Shown: positions 50,072 to 58,106 of the stretch, piece after piece | Numbering within the stretch: position 1 is the stretch's first letter | Layout of the letters: each line of letters opens with the position of its first letter | Source of the DNA: Bordetella parapertussis | GTDB taxonomy: Bacteria > Pseudomonadota > Gammaproteobacteria > Burkholderiales > SG8-41 | DNA length: 58,106 bases | Direction of reading: 5' to 3' | Assembly (NCBI GenBank): GCA_945861275.1 | Contig: CAMATZ010000039.1 | Coordinates: forward strand, 1-58,106 | Translations under genes and position numbers: made by a program | The notes under the pieces: model-generated | The model's database searches: none | Seen by the model: only the letters and a program-made list of their open reading frames with translations | Told to the model about the DNA's origin: nothing

Positions 50072-51033
50072 CCTACGTCGAAATTCTCAGCGCCGGCGGC
50101 GACGTGCTGTCGCGCCATGCGCTGTATCGCTGGCCGGCGTGTATCGGGCGCGGCTATGGCGCTGACGTGATGGTGGACGATGCGCACCTGGCGCCGGCGC
50201 ATGTGCGTATTGAGCCGGGCGACGATGGCCGCTATACGGTGCGCGATTTGGGCAGCGTCAACGGCATCGCGCTGGCGGCGGATGGCGTGCGGGTGACTGA
50301 AACGCGCATCGGCCCCGACGATGTGCTGGTCGCCGGTCAAACGCAACTGCGCGTGCGTCCGCTCAGCTACGCCGTGCGCGCGGAGCTGCCGCTGCATTTG
50401 CACACGGCACAGGAGGCGCGAACCTCGGCGCGCGAGCTGGGACTGTTCGCCGTGCTGGCAGCGCTGGTGATCGGCGCGGTGGTGTGGAACGCGCACCTGG
50501 TCACGCTGCATCAGGACGACGGCCCGGCGCTGGTGTTTGCGGCGTTGACGTCCCTCGTGGTGATTGCGTTGTGGGTGTCGGCGTGGGCGTTGCTGAGCCG
50601 CATTGTCAGGGGGCACGGCAAATTCGCCGCGCATGGCGTGATCGCCTGCGGCGCGATGCTGGTGATGCTGGTGGTGGATGTGGTGTTTGATTACCTGCGT
50701 TTCGGGCTCGACACGGGCTGGCTTGATTACGTGGGCCTGATGGCGGGCGCGTTGATTTTTGCCTATGCGTTTTACCGGCATCTGTGTCTGGCGAGCCGTG
50801 CCACGGCGCGTGCCCTCGGCGTGTCGGCGCTGCTGGTATCAATAGTGCTCTACGCCGGCACCCTGGTGCTGGAGCAGGTGCGCGATTCCACCAACCACGG
50901 CCGCCAGCGTTACAGCGAAACGGTAAAAGCGCCGGTATTTTTGCTGGCAAAGGGCTGGCCCGTCGCGGCGATGCTCGCGGATGCGGACAGACTCAAACGC
51001 AAGGTGGATGAGGCGGCGAAAAATGAGCCTTGA
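50059..51033 (+). CDS. FHA-domain membrane protein
   Basis: A 324-residue protein. Residues 5-105 are an FHA domain: PACIGRGYGADVMVDDAHLA, HVRIEPGDDGRYTVRDLGSV and NGIALAADGV. The usual Ser-Arg before the His is Ala-Pro, so phosphothreonine binding may be lost or changed. Five membrane helices follow (about 130-150, 160-185, 195-215, 225-245, 252-275). The FHA domain would be cytoplasmic. Start GTG 50059 overlaps the protease gene, showing coupling; a protease-FHA membrane pair may sense and pass on an envelope signal. Confidence 0.8.
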   Translation: MEPLAYVEILSAGGDVLSRHALYRWPACIGRGYGADVMVDDAHLAPAHVRIEPGDDGRYTVRDLGSVNGIALAADGVRVTETRIGPDDVLVAGQTQLRVRPLSYAVRAELPLHLHTAQEARTSARELGLFAVLAALVIGAVVWNAHLVTLHQDDGPALVFAALTSLVVIALWVSAWALLSRIVRGHGKFAAHGVIACGAMLVMLVVDVVFDYLRFGLDTGWLDYVGLMAGALIFAYAFYRHLCLASRATARALGVSALLVSIVLYAGTLVLEQVRDSTNHGRQRYSETVKAPVFLLAKGWPVAAMLADADRLKRKVDEAAKNEP

Positions 51034-51085
51034 TACACGTACAATAGGTTTGCGTAAAATGCGCTCACCGAAAGAGGTTGAACCC

Positions 51086-52069
51086 ATGCGTATCCGATGC
51101 AGCAACGCTCTATTTTCAGTGCTGGCCTGTGCGCTGCTGGTGTCGCACGCGCACGCCCAGCAAGCCGCTGACTGGCCCAACAAACCGGTGCGTTTCATTG
51201 TGCCGTTTCCGCCGGGTGGCTCGGTGGATCCGCTGGCGCGGCTCACCGGCGCGCGACTTAACGCAGCGCTGGGGCAACAGTTTGTCGTCGATAACCGCAC
51301 CGGCGGTTCGGGTGCCATCGGCACCGCGCTGGCGGCGAAATCCGCGCCCGACGGTTACACGTATGCCTTCATCTTCGATACCCACGCGGTCAATCCGACA
51401 CTGATTCCGAATCTGCCGTACGACACGCTGAAAGATCTGGCCTCGGTGATGATCGTGGGCACCGCGCCGATGGTGCTGACCACCAATCCGGCCAAGCCGT
51501 ACAAGAGTTTCGACGACGTGGTGAAACTGGCGAAAGCCAAACCGGCGACGCTGACGTTTGGTTCGGTGGGCAGCGGCAGCCTCGGGCACCTGGCGATGAT
51601 GCTGGTGCAGCAGCAGGCCGCCATGAAAATGATACACATCCCGTACAAGGGCGGCGGGCCGGCGCTCATCGACGCGATCGGCGGGCAGATCGATATCGCT
51701 GTCACTTCGGTAGCCGTGCCCGTTCCGCATATCCGCGCCGGCCGGCTGCGCGCGGTGGTGACCACCGGCGACAAGCGCACACACACCATTCCCGACACGC
51801 CGACGTTGATCGAGAGCGGCCTGCCAGGATTTTCGGCGCATGCGTGGTGGGGTATCGTTACACCTGCGGGCATACCCAAAGCGGTGCTGAATAAAATGCA
51901 TACAGAACTTGGCAAGGCCTACAACCAGCCGGAACTGCGCAAGCAATTGACCGAGCAGTTCAGCATGGACCTGGTTATCGGCACGCCCGAGGCGATGACC
52001 AGATTCGTGGTGGCCGAAATGTCGCGCTGGTCGAAGGTGGTGAAGGAAAACGGCATCCGTTCGGATTGA
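51086..52069 (+). CDS. Bug-family solute receptor
   Basis: A 327-residue exported receptor with signal peptide NALFSVLACALLVSHAHA. Motifs VPFPPGGSVDPLAR, DNRTGGSGAIGTALAA, HIPYKGGGPALIDAIGGQ and IESGLPGFSAHAWW. ATG 51086 is chosen over longer in-frame starts because it begins the signal peptide and has AAAGAGGTTG before it. A hydrolase gene begins 6 bp after its stop, so they form an operon and the hydrolase may act on the imported compound. Confidence 0.9.
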   Translation: MRIRCSNALFSVLACALLVSHAHAQQAADWPNKPVRFIVPFPPGGSVDPLARLTGARLNAALGQQFVVDNRTGGSGAIGTALAAKSAPDGYTYAFIFDTHAVNPTLIPNLPYDTLKDLASVMIVGTAPMVLTTNPAKPYKSFDDVVKLAKAKPATLTFGSVGSGSLGHLAMMLVQQQAAMKMIHIPYKGGGPALIDAIGGQIDIAVTSVAVPVPHIRAGRLRAVVTTGDKRTHTIPDTPTLIESGLPGFSAHAWWGIVTPAGIPKAVLNKMHTELGKAYNQPELRKQLTEQFSMDLVIGTPEAMTRFVVAEMSRWSKVVKENGIRSD

Positions 52070-52075
52070 GCAAAC

Positions 52076-52888
52076 ATGAACATCGAACGCGGTCTGGTCA
52101 AAACGGCTTTGGGCTACATGCACTATCGCGCCGCCGGCACAGTGGGCGGCGAGGCGATATTTTTGCAGCACATCAACCAGCAATCCTCCGCGCTGTATCT
52201 GGAATTGATGGCGGTGCTGTCGCCGTCGCTGCGCGTGGTGGCGATGGATTATCCGAGTCATGGCAACTCGGATCACGTCGATACTCAGCCGACGATAGGC
52301 GATTACGCGCGCTGCGTGGTGGAGGTTGCCGACGCGTTGGGCATACCAAAATTCAGCGTGCTGGGCGAGGCCGTGGGTGCTGCGGTGTCCATCGAACTGG
52401 CGGCGAACCATGCGCCGCGTGTGCATAAGGCGGTGCTGGTGAATTGCCCGTACTACCAGGATCGCAGCGTTGCCGATGCGCGGCATGCTCCTTTGAAAAG
52501 CGGCTTGCGACCGGAAGATGCATCGGGTTTTCCACTGACGCGTACCATCGATTTTTTGTTGAGCGGTGATCCAGGCCACTCGCCGGTGCAGCCCACGCAG
52601 TCGTGGATGGATCGCGTGAATGTCGCACAAATCGAAGCGGGGCGGCACCGCTGGCAGGCGCTGGATGCGCTGCATCAGTACGAGCTCACCGCGAACCTGC
52701 AACGCATAGCATGTCCACTGTTGCTGCTGGTCGGCGAGCATTTTTATTACATTCAGTATCGCGATGAATTTCATAACAAAAACAAACACTTGAAGTCTAT
52801 CGTGCTGCCGGGCGCGCGCTTTTGCATGGGCTGGGAGCACGCTGCCGAAGTGGGCCGTCATACGCTTGAATTTTTGGCAGCGCCGTGA
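52076..52888 (+). CDS. Alpha/beta hydrolase-fold protein lacking the nucleophile Ser
   Basis: A 270-residue protein with the alpha/beta-hydrolase layout: AIFLQHINQQSSALYLELM, VVAMDYPSHGNSDHV and the nucleophile elbow position SVLGEAVGAAVSIEL. The elbow reads G-E-A-V-G, so Glu stands where Ser, Asp or Cys is expected. The acid region LLLVGEHFYYIQYRD and the C-terminal MGWEHAAEVGRH lack a clean Asp/His pair. It may be catalytically inactive or work differently. Coupled to a Bug receptor gene. Confidence 0.75.
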   Translation: MNIERGLVKTALGYMHYRAAGTVGGEAIFLQHINQQSSALYLELMAVLSPSLRVVAMDYPSHGNSDHVDTQPTIGDYARCVVEVADALGIPKFSVLGEAVGAAVSIELAANHAPRVHKAVLVNCPYYQDRSVADARHAPLKSGLRPEDASGFPLTRTIDFLLSGDPGHSPVQPTQSWMDRVNVAQIEAGRHRWQALDALHQYELTANLQRIACPLLLLVGEHFYYIQYRDEFHNKNKHLKSIVLPGARFCMGWEHAAEVGRHTLEFLAAP

Positions 52889-52936
52889 GTATGCATCCTG
52901 TCGCAATCGTAACGCGTTTTTTTTATAAGCCATAAG

Positions 52937-53389
52937 ATGACACCAACAAAAAAATCCAAGGTAAAAACCGTAGGCGGCATTGTGCCGGACAAACTCAAAG
53001 GCTTTGGCGGTGGTTTGCCGCGTGCACTGGGCGTGAAGATCACGTTCGCGAGCAAGAAAAAAATGCTGGCGGAGCTGCCGGTAAAACGCATCGTGTTGAA
53101 TCGCAATGGGCGCGCCAACGGCGGCGCGCTGATGGCGTTTGCTGACTGCGTAGGCGCCGCGGGCACGGTGATGAATCTGCGGGAAGGTTATGTCACCACC
53201 ACGCTCGAATCGAAAACCAATTTTCTCGGCGCGGGCGTGGGGCCGGTGCTCAAAGCGGTATCGATTCCGCTGCATGTGGGCAGCACCACGATGGTGTGGC
53301 AGACCACGATCAGCAATTCCGGCGACGGCAGCCGCGTGGCGATTGTCACGCAGACGCAGATCGTGATACCGCTGCACAAGAAAGCGTAG
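52937..53389 (+). CDS. PaaI-like hotdog thioesterase-family protein
   Basis: A 150-residue protein with the hotdog core of PaaI/DUF4442 thioesterases: RNGRANGGALMAFADCVGAA (helix with the Gly-rich loop and Asp), TTTLESKTNFLGAGVGPVLK and VWQTTISNSGDGSRVAIVTQ. These cut acyl-CoA thioesters, often aryl-acyl-CoA. Lys-rich start. It is the last of the same-strand genes before the convergent MFS gene (16-bp gap). Confidence 0.82.
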   Translation: MTPTKKSKVKTVGGIVPDKLKGFGGGLPRALGVKITFASKKKMLAELPVKRIVLNRNGRANGGALMAFADCVGAAGTVMNLREGYVTTTLESKTNFLGAGVGPVLKAVSIPLHVGSTTMVWQTTISNSGDGSRVAIVTQTQIVIPLHKKA

Positions 53390-53405
53390 CCGCTTCAGTG
53401 CCGCT

Positions 53406-54671
53406 TCAGTGCCTGTTCGCCGGCGCGTCACGCCGCCACACATGCGCGCGCCAGTGTAGCGCGATCCACCCGGTAACCACGAGCCCGATCGCACAGTAGA
53501 GCACGGCGGTGGCGCGATAGCCGACGGCGCCGATCAGCGGGCCTGCAATCAGCAAACCCACGGGCAGACTGTAGATCATCAGCATGCGTATGCCCATGAC
53601 GTGGCCGCGATACCGCGGTTCGGCGTTGCGCAAGAGCATCGCGGACATCGGCACCATGCCGAGACTTTGCGCACATCCGGTGAGTATCAGCGTGGCGATG
53701 CCGCTGGCGAGGCTGGGCATTTGTGCGAACAGCAGCGCCATGCAGTACCACACCGCGCAATAGCCGATCATCATGCGTGCCGGGGGCAGCGCGTGGCCAA
53801 AACGGCTCTGAAAGATCGATCCGAGCAGCGACCCAAAGGCGAAACTTGCCGCGAGGTAGCCAAGGCCGGTTTGATCGGTGTGAAAAACTTCCTTGGCGAC
53901 ATAAGGCATCAGGCCGTTGGTCAGCGGAAAGGCCGTCAGGTTGACCAGAAACGCGAGCAACATCGCCGCCAGCAGTTGCGGCGTATGCCACACATGGACG
54001 GCGCCGTCGCGCATATCACGCCACACGGATATCGATGGCGGGCCGATTTTGCCTTCGCTGCGCGGGCGTGGCGCGGGGCGACTGCCGGCAACGTTAAGGC
54101 TCAACAGGAAACTGGCCGCATAGAGGCAGGCGACGGCGACGTACGCGATGCCCATGCCCAGCGTGGCGACGATGCCCGCACCCGCCAGCGCGCCCATCAC
54201 ACGCGCGGAATCCTGGGTGGTGCGCGAGACGCTGGCCGCTGCCATCAGCTCACCTGAAGGCATGGTTTCCCCGATCAACGAATAACGCAGCACCAGATCG
54301 CTGGGCCGCACCAGGCCCAGTAACGACGAGATGATGAACACGTAGAGCGGCGTCAGCGCGCCGGTGAGTACCAGCAGCATCATGACCGCAGCGAGCACGG
54401 TGTAGCACGCACGCATGGCGCAATACACGCGCTTGTTGCCGAGCCGCTGGCCCATCACGCCAAACACTGGCGACAGGAGGGTGCCGATGTATTGGGTCGA
54501 GGCAAACAGCGTGAGCAGCAGTACCGATTGGGTCTCGACCAAAATGTACCAACTCAACATAATGGTTTCCATCTCGAACGCCCATGAGGTCGAGAGGTCG
54601 GCCAACCACTGAAAGCGAAAACTGCGCAGACGAAATGGCGCCAGCGCGCGTGGGGGTGCGGCGCCGGTCAA
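53406..54671 (-). CDS. MFS exporter, EntS-like
   Basis: A 421-residue major-facilitator protein with 12 predicted helices. FRLRSFRFQWLADLSTSWAF is the usual N-terminal helix entry, GVMGQRLGNKRVYCAMRACY the loop 2-3 motif A-like region, and GLGYLAASFAFGSLLGSIFQ the helix-7/8 part. It looks like the enterobactin-exporter type. No ATG or GTG starts before helix 1: TTG 54671 is the first start after an in-frame TAA, so it is used. Substrate not known. Confidence 0.82.
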   Translation of the reverse strand: MTGAAPPRALAPFRLRSFRFQWLADLSTSWAFEMETIMLSWYILVETQSVLLLTLFASTQYIGTLLSPVFGVMGQRLGNKRVYCAMRACYTVLAAVMMLLVLTGALTPLYVFIISSLLGLVRPSDLVLRYSLIGETMPSGELMAAASVSRTTQDSARVMGALAGAGIVATLGMGIAYVAVACLYAASFLLSLNVAGSRPAPRPRSEGKIGPPSISVWRDMRDGAVHVWHTPQLLAAMLLAFLVNLTAFPLTNGLMPYVAKEVFHTDQTGLGYLAASFAFGSLLGSIFQSRFGHALPPARMMIGYCAVWYCMALLFAQMPSLASGIATLILTGCAQSLGMVPMSAMLLRNAEPRYRGHVMGIRMLMIYSLPVGLLIAGPLIGAVGYRATAVLYCAIGLVVTGWIALHWRAHVWRRDAPANRH

Positions 54672-54733
54672 GTGATTTTACGGTAAGTCATCGGACCCCA
54701 TTGGCTTCGCCGAACCTGGGCAGGGACAAAAAA

Positions 54734-54756
54734 AACGCCGCGAATTTCGCGGCGTT
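54734..54756 (-). terminator. Rho-independent terminator of tctBA
   Basis: Minus strand AACGCCGCGA-AAT-TCGCGGCGTT followed by a run of eight T. It lies 20 bp after the tctA stop. A clear intrinsic terminator. Confidence 0.92.
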
Positions 54757-54776
54757 TCTTATTCCGGAAGAGGACG

Positions 54777-56393
54777 TTAATGACCGTCCCCTTCGGTAAG
54801 TATTTCTTCGCGCTTTTTCTTGAACTGTGGCGCTACGATCATCAGCAGCAGCGCCGCCGCAACTATCAACATGCCGCAGGAAATCGGGCGGGTGACGAAC
54901 ACCGACGGATCGCCGCGCGATATCAGCATGGCGCGGCGCAGATTCTCTTCCATCAGCGGCCCGAGCACGAAGCCCAGCAGCAGTGGCGCAGGCTCACAGC
55001 CCCATTTTGAGGCGAAGTAGCCGAACACACCGAAACCGGCCGCCAGATACACTTCCATCGCGCTGTTATTCAGCGAGTAGGCGCCGATCGAGCAGAACAG
55101 GCAGATGCCGGGGAACAGTATGCGATAGGGGATTTTCAGGAACATCACCCAAATTTGAATCAGCGGCAGGTTGAGCAATACCAGCATGCCGTTGCCGATC
55201 CACATGGAGGCGATCATGCCCCAGAACAGGTCCGGCTTTTGCGTCATCACCTGCGGGCCGGGTGCGATACCCTGAATCGTCATCGCGCCCACCATCAGCG
55301 CCATCACCGCACCCGTCGGAATACCCAGCGTCAGCAGCGGAATAAAGCAGGTCTGCGCAGCAGCGTTGTTTGCCGACTCCGGACCAGCCACACCTTCAAT
55401 CGCGCCCTTGCCAAAGCGCGACGGGTCTTTCGCCAGTTTCTTTTCCAGCGTATAGGAAGAGAACGCCGCGATAACCGTATGCGAGCCCGGCAGGATGCCG
55501 AAAATTACGCCGAGGGCAGTGCCGCGGATGATCGGGCCGATGGACATCTTGATGTCTTCGGCGGTCGGCATCAGGCTCTTCACCTCGGAAATCTTCGCGC
55601 CAGTGCGGTCGGCCGCTTTTTGTTCGAGGTTGCTGATGATCTCGGCAAAACCGAACATGCCCATGGCGACCGACACGAAGCCGATGCCGTCAGACAACTC
55701 GGAGATGCCGAAGCTGTAGCGCGCGATACCGGAGTTCACATCGGTTCCCACCAGACCCAGCAGCAGGCCGACGAGTATCATTGCGATCGCTTTAATCAGC
55801 GAACCGGAGGCCAGCACTACCGCGGCCACCAAACCCAGCACCATCATCGAGAAGTATTCTGCAGCGCCAAACTCAAACGCTAATTCTGCCAGCGGCGGGC
55901 CGAACAGCGCAATCAGGATGGTGCCCACAGTGCCGGCGAAGAACGAGCCTATCGCCGCTATTGCCAACGCCGGGCCTGCTCGGCCCTGCTGACCCATTTT
56001 GTAGCCGTCGATACAGGTGACTACCGAAGAGGATTCGCCTGGCAGGTTCACCAGAATCGCAGTCGTGGAGCCACCGTAGCTCGCACCGTAGTAAATACCG
56101 GCCAGCATGATCAGCGCCGGAATCGGCGGCAGATTAAACGTAATCGGCAACAACATGGCAATGGTCGCTACCGGGCCGATGCCGGGCAGCACGCCGATCA
56201 GTGTGCCCAGAAAGCAGCCGATAAAGCAGTACCACAGGTTGGTCCAGGTCAGGGCGACCGAAAAGCCCAAAACCAGGTTCTTGAACAGGCCGGGGTCTTT
56301 GAAGTCGGCGGGTTTGCCGGTAGCTTGCGCGAATGCAAACGATGCCAACATCAGGCCCGCTACGACCGCACATCCGAGGATGGTTTTTTTCAT
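54777..56393 (-). CDS. tctA: Tripartite tricarboxylate transporter large membrane subunit
   Basis: A 538-residue inner-membrane protein with about 12 helices. After a signal-like first helix ([20 protein letters not shown]) comes the TctA core: [20 protein letters not shown] and [20 protein letters not shown] with [15 protein letters not shown], and the mirror-half motif [16 protein letters not shown] with [20 protein letters not shown]. It forms the channel of a proton- or sodium-driven carboxylate importer with TctB and a Bug receptor. ATG 56393 is used because GGAG lies 6 bp before it; ATG 56423 is also possible. No receptor gene is in the operon. Confidence 0.93.
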   Translation of the reverse strand: MKKTILGCAVVAGLMLASFAFAQATGKPADFKDPGLFKNLVLGFSVALTWTNLWYCFIGCFLGTLIGVLPGIGPVATIAMLLPITFNLPPIPALIMLAGIYYGASYGGSTTAILVNLPGESSSVVTCIDGYKMGQQGRAGPALAIAAIGSFFAGTVGTILIALFGPPLAELAFEFGAAEYFSMMVLGLVAAVVLASGSLIKAIAMILVGLLLGLVGTDVNSGIARYSFGISELSDGIGFVSVAMGMFGFAEIISNLEQKAADRTGAKISEVKSLMPTAEDIKMSIGPIIRGTALGVIFGILPGSHTVIAAFSSYTLEKKLAKDPSRFGKGAIEGVAGPESANNAAAQTCFIPLLTLGIPTGAVMALMVGAMTIQGIAPGPQVMTQKPDLFWGMIASMWIGNGMLVLLNLPLIQIWVMFLKIPYRILFPGICLFCSIGAYSLNNSAMEVYLAAGFGVFGYFASKWGCEPAPLLLGFVLGPLMEENLRRAMLISRGDPSVFVTRPISCGMLIVAAALLLMIVAPQFKKKREEILTEGDGH

Positions 56394-56440
56394 GGTATCT
56401 CCAGAACTTTTTAATTTATCCATGGAATCACGGTTTTCTA

Positions 56441-56890
56441 TCAAGACCACGGCCACATGCGGAAGGGCAGACCTAGTCCCCACACAAACGCGCCCCAACA
56501 CACGATGATCAATACGACAGCCTCGATGATCGCTTCTTTCCATTTGAACTCGTAGCCGCCAAAGGCGCAGGCGATAGTCGAAATCACTACGGCACCGACA
56601 AAGCCGACTTTTAAGGGGTCAACCAGCATCCCAAAGAGGACTGCGGCGCCATTTATCCACAGCAACGGCTTCAATTGCGTGGGATTGGGCGCTACATCGG
56701 GAATGGTCAACCCGCGGATAAAAATGATCAGACCCAGCCCGGCCGTCATCCATCCCAGCACAGTCGGGAAATAAGCCGGCCCCATACGCACCGAGGAACC
56801 CATAGGGTAGTTCAGCGCCCACAACGCAAAAAACGCGCCGAGTGCCATGAACATCAACCCTGCGTACAAATCCTTTTTGCTCTTAATCAT
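56441..56890 (-). CDS. tctB: Tripartite tricarboxylate transporter small membrane subunit
   Basis: A 149-residue protein with four helices (about 8-28, 42-62, 78-105, 118-140). KDLYAGLMFMALGAFFALWA and GPAYFPTVLGWMTAGLGLII are hallmark TctB blocks. It pairs with TctA, whose gene follows 47 bp later. The proteins form the membrane part for which nine Bug receptors are coded in the window. ATG 56890 follows GGAGAGTTGA. Confidence 0.9.
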   Translation of the reverse strand: MIKSKKDLYAGLMFMALGAFFALWALNYPMGSSVRMGPAYFPTVLGWMTAGLGLIIFIRGLTIPDVAPNPTQLKPLLWINGAAVLFGMLVDPLKVGFVGAVVISTIACAFGGYEFKWKEAIIEAVVLIIVCWGAFVWGLGLPFRMWPWS

Positions 56891-57321
56891 TCAACTCTCC
56901 AACGTGATATGTGCTTGAAGGCCGTGGATGTAACAGCGCTTATCGCACGACGCGATTAACAGACCTCTGCCGGGAACAAGACTGAAAACTACTGAGATGA
57001 GACTCCTCCGTTCTTGAATCCCGCGCGGCCTGGTATTTTATTTTTTAACGCTACGCCGACTGGATTCGCGTCGCATTATGCCATCACATTTCGAACCTGT
57101 CGCGAATTTTTGTCGAGGGTTGCGTAAGCGTGGCGAAAGGTAGCTCAGGAGCGGATTGTTGAATGATTAACTCGGGTAATTTATGCACCAAATTGTAGCG
57201 CTCAATGACGACAGGGTGGCCCAGAAAGAGACGCCGGAAAACGCTGTCCGTGGCAAAGCGCAGCTGCAGCGAACATGTTTGACAGTATGTGCAAAAAAAT
57301 CCATAATTGACGGTTTCGTTC
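56891..57321. promoter_or_regulatory. 431-bp region with divergent promoters
   Basis: No gene is supported. On the plus strand a strong promoter lies at 57279-57307: TTGACA, a 17-bp spacer, then CATAAT, 14 bp before the tRNA-Tyr gene. The tctB promoter should lie near 56900-57000 on the minus strand, where I do not see a firm site. Confidence 0.8.
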
Positions 57322-57408
57322 GGAGGGGTGCCCGAGTGGTTAAAGGGGGCAGACTGTAAATCTGTTGGCCTTGCGCCTACGTTGGTTCGAATCCAACCTC
57401 CTCCACCA
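57322..57408 (+). tRNA. tRNA-Tyr (GTA)
   Basis: 87 bases with encoded CCA. Acceptor GGAGGGG pairs with CCTCCTCC region, anticodon loop CTGTAAATC gives GTA, long variable arm as in class II tRNA-Tyr, T-loop GGTTCGAATCC. First of three tRNAs in front of tuf. Confidence 0.96.
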
Positions 57409-57583
57409 GGGTTTTTAGCGTCGTTTGTGGCTACGAATACGCTTGCGGTTGCAGGATACTACTGCTTTATTTTTATTGAAAATCAATAAGTTGAGGTGTT
57501 CCTTAAGTGGGTGCTGTTGGACAGTAGTGGCGGTTGGTGCGGTGCAGGCTTTGGTGAGGTGGTGATTTGCGAGCAGGAACCGG

Positions 57584-57657
57584 GCGGGTGTAGCTCAATG
57601 GTAGAGCAGAAGCCTTCCAAGCTTACGACGAGGGTTCGATTCCCTTCACCCGCTCCA
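57584..57657 (+). tRNA. tRNA-Gly (TCC)
   Basis: 74 bases with encoded CCA. Acceptor GCGGGTG / CACCCGC, D-arm AGCTCAATGGTAGAGC, anticodon loop CTTCCAA gives TCC, T-loop GGTTCGATTCC. The 175-bp spacer to tRNA-Tyr holds no gene I can support. Confidence 0.96.
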
Positions 57658-57799
57658 GTAAAGTTAGTGTGGCAAGGTATTACCCGTAGCTCGTCACGCA
57701 GGTGTGCAGATTACGCTTGGGCGAATTGTTGGGCGACGGTATAATCAATTTAAGTAATTGTTTTAAAACAGAAAATTGTCTGTCTATAGTTTATCCGCA

Positions 57800-57874
57800 G
57801 CCCATGTAGCTCAGTGGCAGAGCACTCCCTTGGTAAGGGAGAGGTCGTGCGTTCAATCCGCGCCATGGGCACCA
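57800..57874 (+). tRNA. tRNA-Thr (GGT)
   Basis: 75 bases with encoded CCA. Acceptor GCCCATG / CATGGGC, D-arm AGCTCAGTGGCAGAGC, anticodon loop TTGGTAA gives GGT, T-loop CGTTCAATCCG. It stands 92 bp before tuf. Confidence 0.96.
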
Positions 57875-57966
57875 ATGATTGGTTAGTGTGTGGCAGGCGA
57901 GGGTAATAAGCAGGTGATTAAATTCATTCAAAAACAATCTGTTATTACAGATAGCAAGGACTGACT

Positions 57967-58106
57967 ATGGCCAAGGGTAAATTTGAGCGGACCAAGCCGC
58001 ACGTGAACGTAGGGACGATAGGTCACGTTGACCACGGCAAGACCACGCTGACGGCGGCGATGACCCACGTATTGTCGAAGAAATACGGTGGCGAAGCCAA
58101 GAACTA
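57967..58106 (+). CDS. tuf: Elongation factor Tu, N-terminal part
   Basis: 46 codons are visible before the window ends. [20 protein letters not shown] is followed by [11 protein letters not shown], the P-loop (G1) of EF-Tu; the sequence is that of betaproteobacterial EF-Tu. It brings aminoacyl-tRNA to the ribosome. ATG 57967 follows AAGGA. Its position after tRNA-Tyr, -Gly and -Thr is the usual one in this class, where tRNA-Trp, secE and nusG follow. Confidence 0.97.
   Translation, partial: MAKGKFERTKPHVNVGTIGHVDHGKTTLTAAMTHVLSKKYGGEAKN

Noticed and set aside
51116-53494. A 792-codon open frame on the minus strand
   Set aside because: It runs antisense to three well-supported plus-strand genes (Bug receptor, hydrolase, hotdog protein) and its translation is His/Arg-rich without any family motif; an effect of high GC.
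1-58106. Prophage, insertion sequence or integrase genes
   Set aside because: No transposase, recombinase or phage structural motif was found in any frame; cassettes are seen only by their attC-like sites.

Overview
This window looks like a chromosomal segment of a GC-rich betaproteobacterium, probably Burkholderiales-like. The right end carries tRNA-Tyr, tRNA-Gly, tRNA-Thr and the start of tuf, the layout known in front of the ribosomal-protein region in Betaproteobacteria. The body is filled with solute receptors of the Bug/TctC family, which is expanded in Burkholderiales: nine genes, against a single tctB-tctA membrane pair.

Layout. 1-2858 is a plus-strand row of small passenger genes (P-loop kinase fragment, toxin-antitoxin pair, HAD phosphatase, GFA remnant, aqpZ) separated by attC-like sites, so it reads as the tail of an integron cassette array; no integrase is visible. 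3070-18468 is a catabolic region: SMP-30/gluconolactonase-like lactonases, an amidohydrolase, a 4,5-dihydroxyphthalate decarboxylase-like protein, a Rieske oxygenase, a UbiD decarboxylase, a zinc alcohol dehydrogenase, protocatechuate 3,4-dioxygenase (pcaHG) and Bug receptors. Together these suggest uptake of aromatic carboxylates and their channelling to protocatechuate and ring cleavage. 18715-23238 has a Bug receptor, a hydrolase and a flavin reductase/luciferase-like monooxygenase pair. 23388-24716 is a second, minus-strand cassette block.

24854-38909 holds the most striking genes. Two UGSC-family genes (25930-26541 and 36193-37803) are each interrupted by one in-frame TGA that is followed at once by a hairpin of bacterial SECIS type, so both are candidate selenoprotein genes. 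In the first locus a partner domain is encoded by the next gene; in the second the same domain is fused downstream of the UGSC domain. Bug receptors, an asparaginase-like protein and an ABC exporter surround them.

38990-42264 contains a CinA-like amidase and three tandem exported proteins with a SAM-methyltransferase fold; a fourth paralogue is at 47858. 42412-45310 is an accessory block with a DUF433/DUF5615 pair and a third cassette block carrying a TIR-domain gene and a HEPN-like gene on either side of a very clear attC. 45498-54671 is mixed metabolism: HpaI-type aldolase, esterases, a protease-FHA pair, a Bug receptor and an MFS exporter. tctB-tctA and the tRNA-tuf cluster close the window. 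Intergenic regions are rich in dispersed inverted repeats of several families. No rRNA, CRISPR array, transposase or prophage gene was seen.
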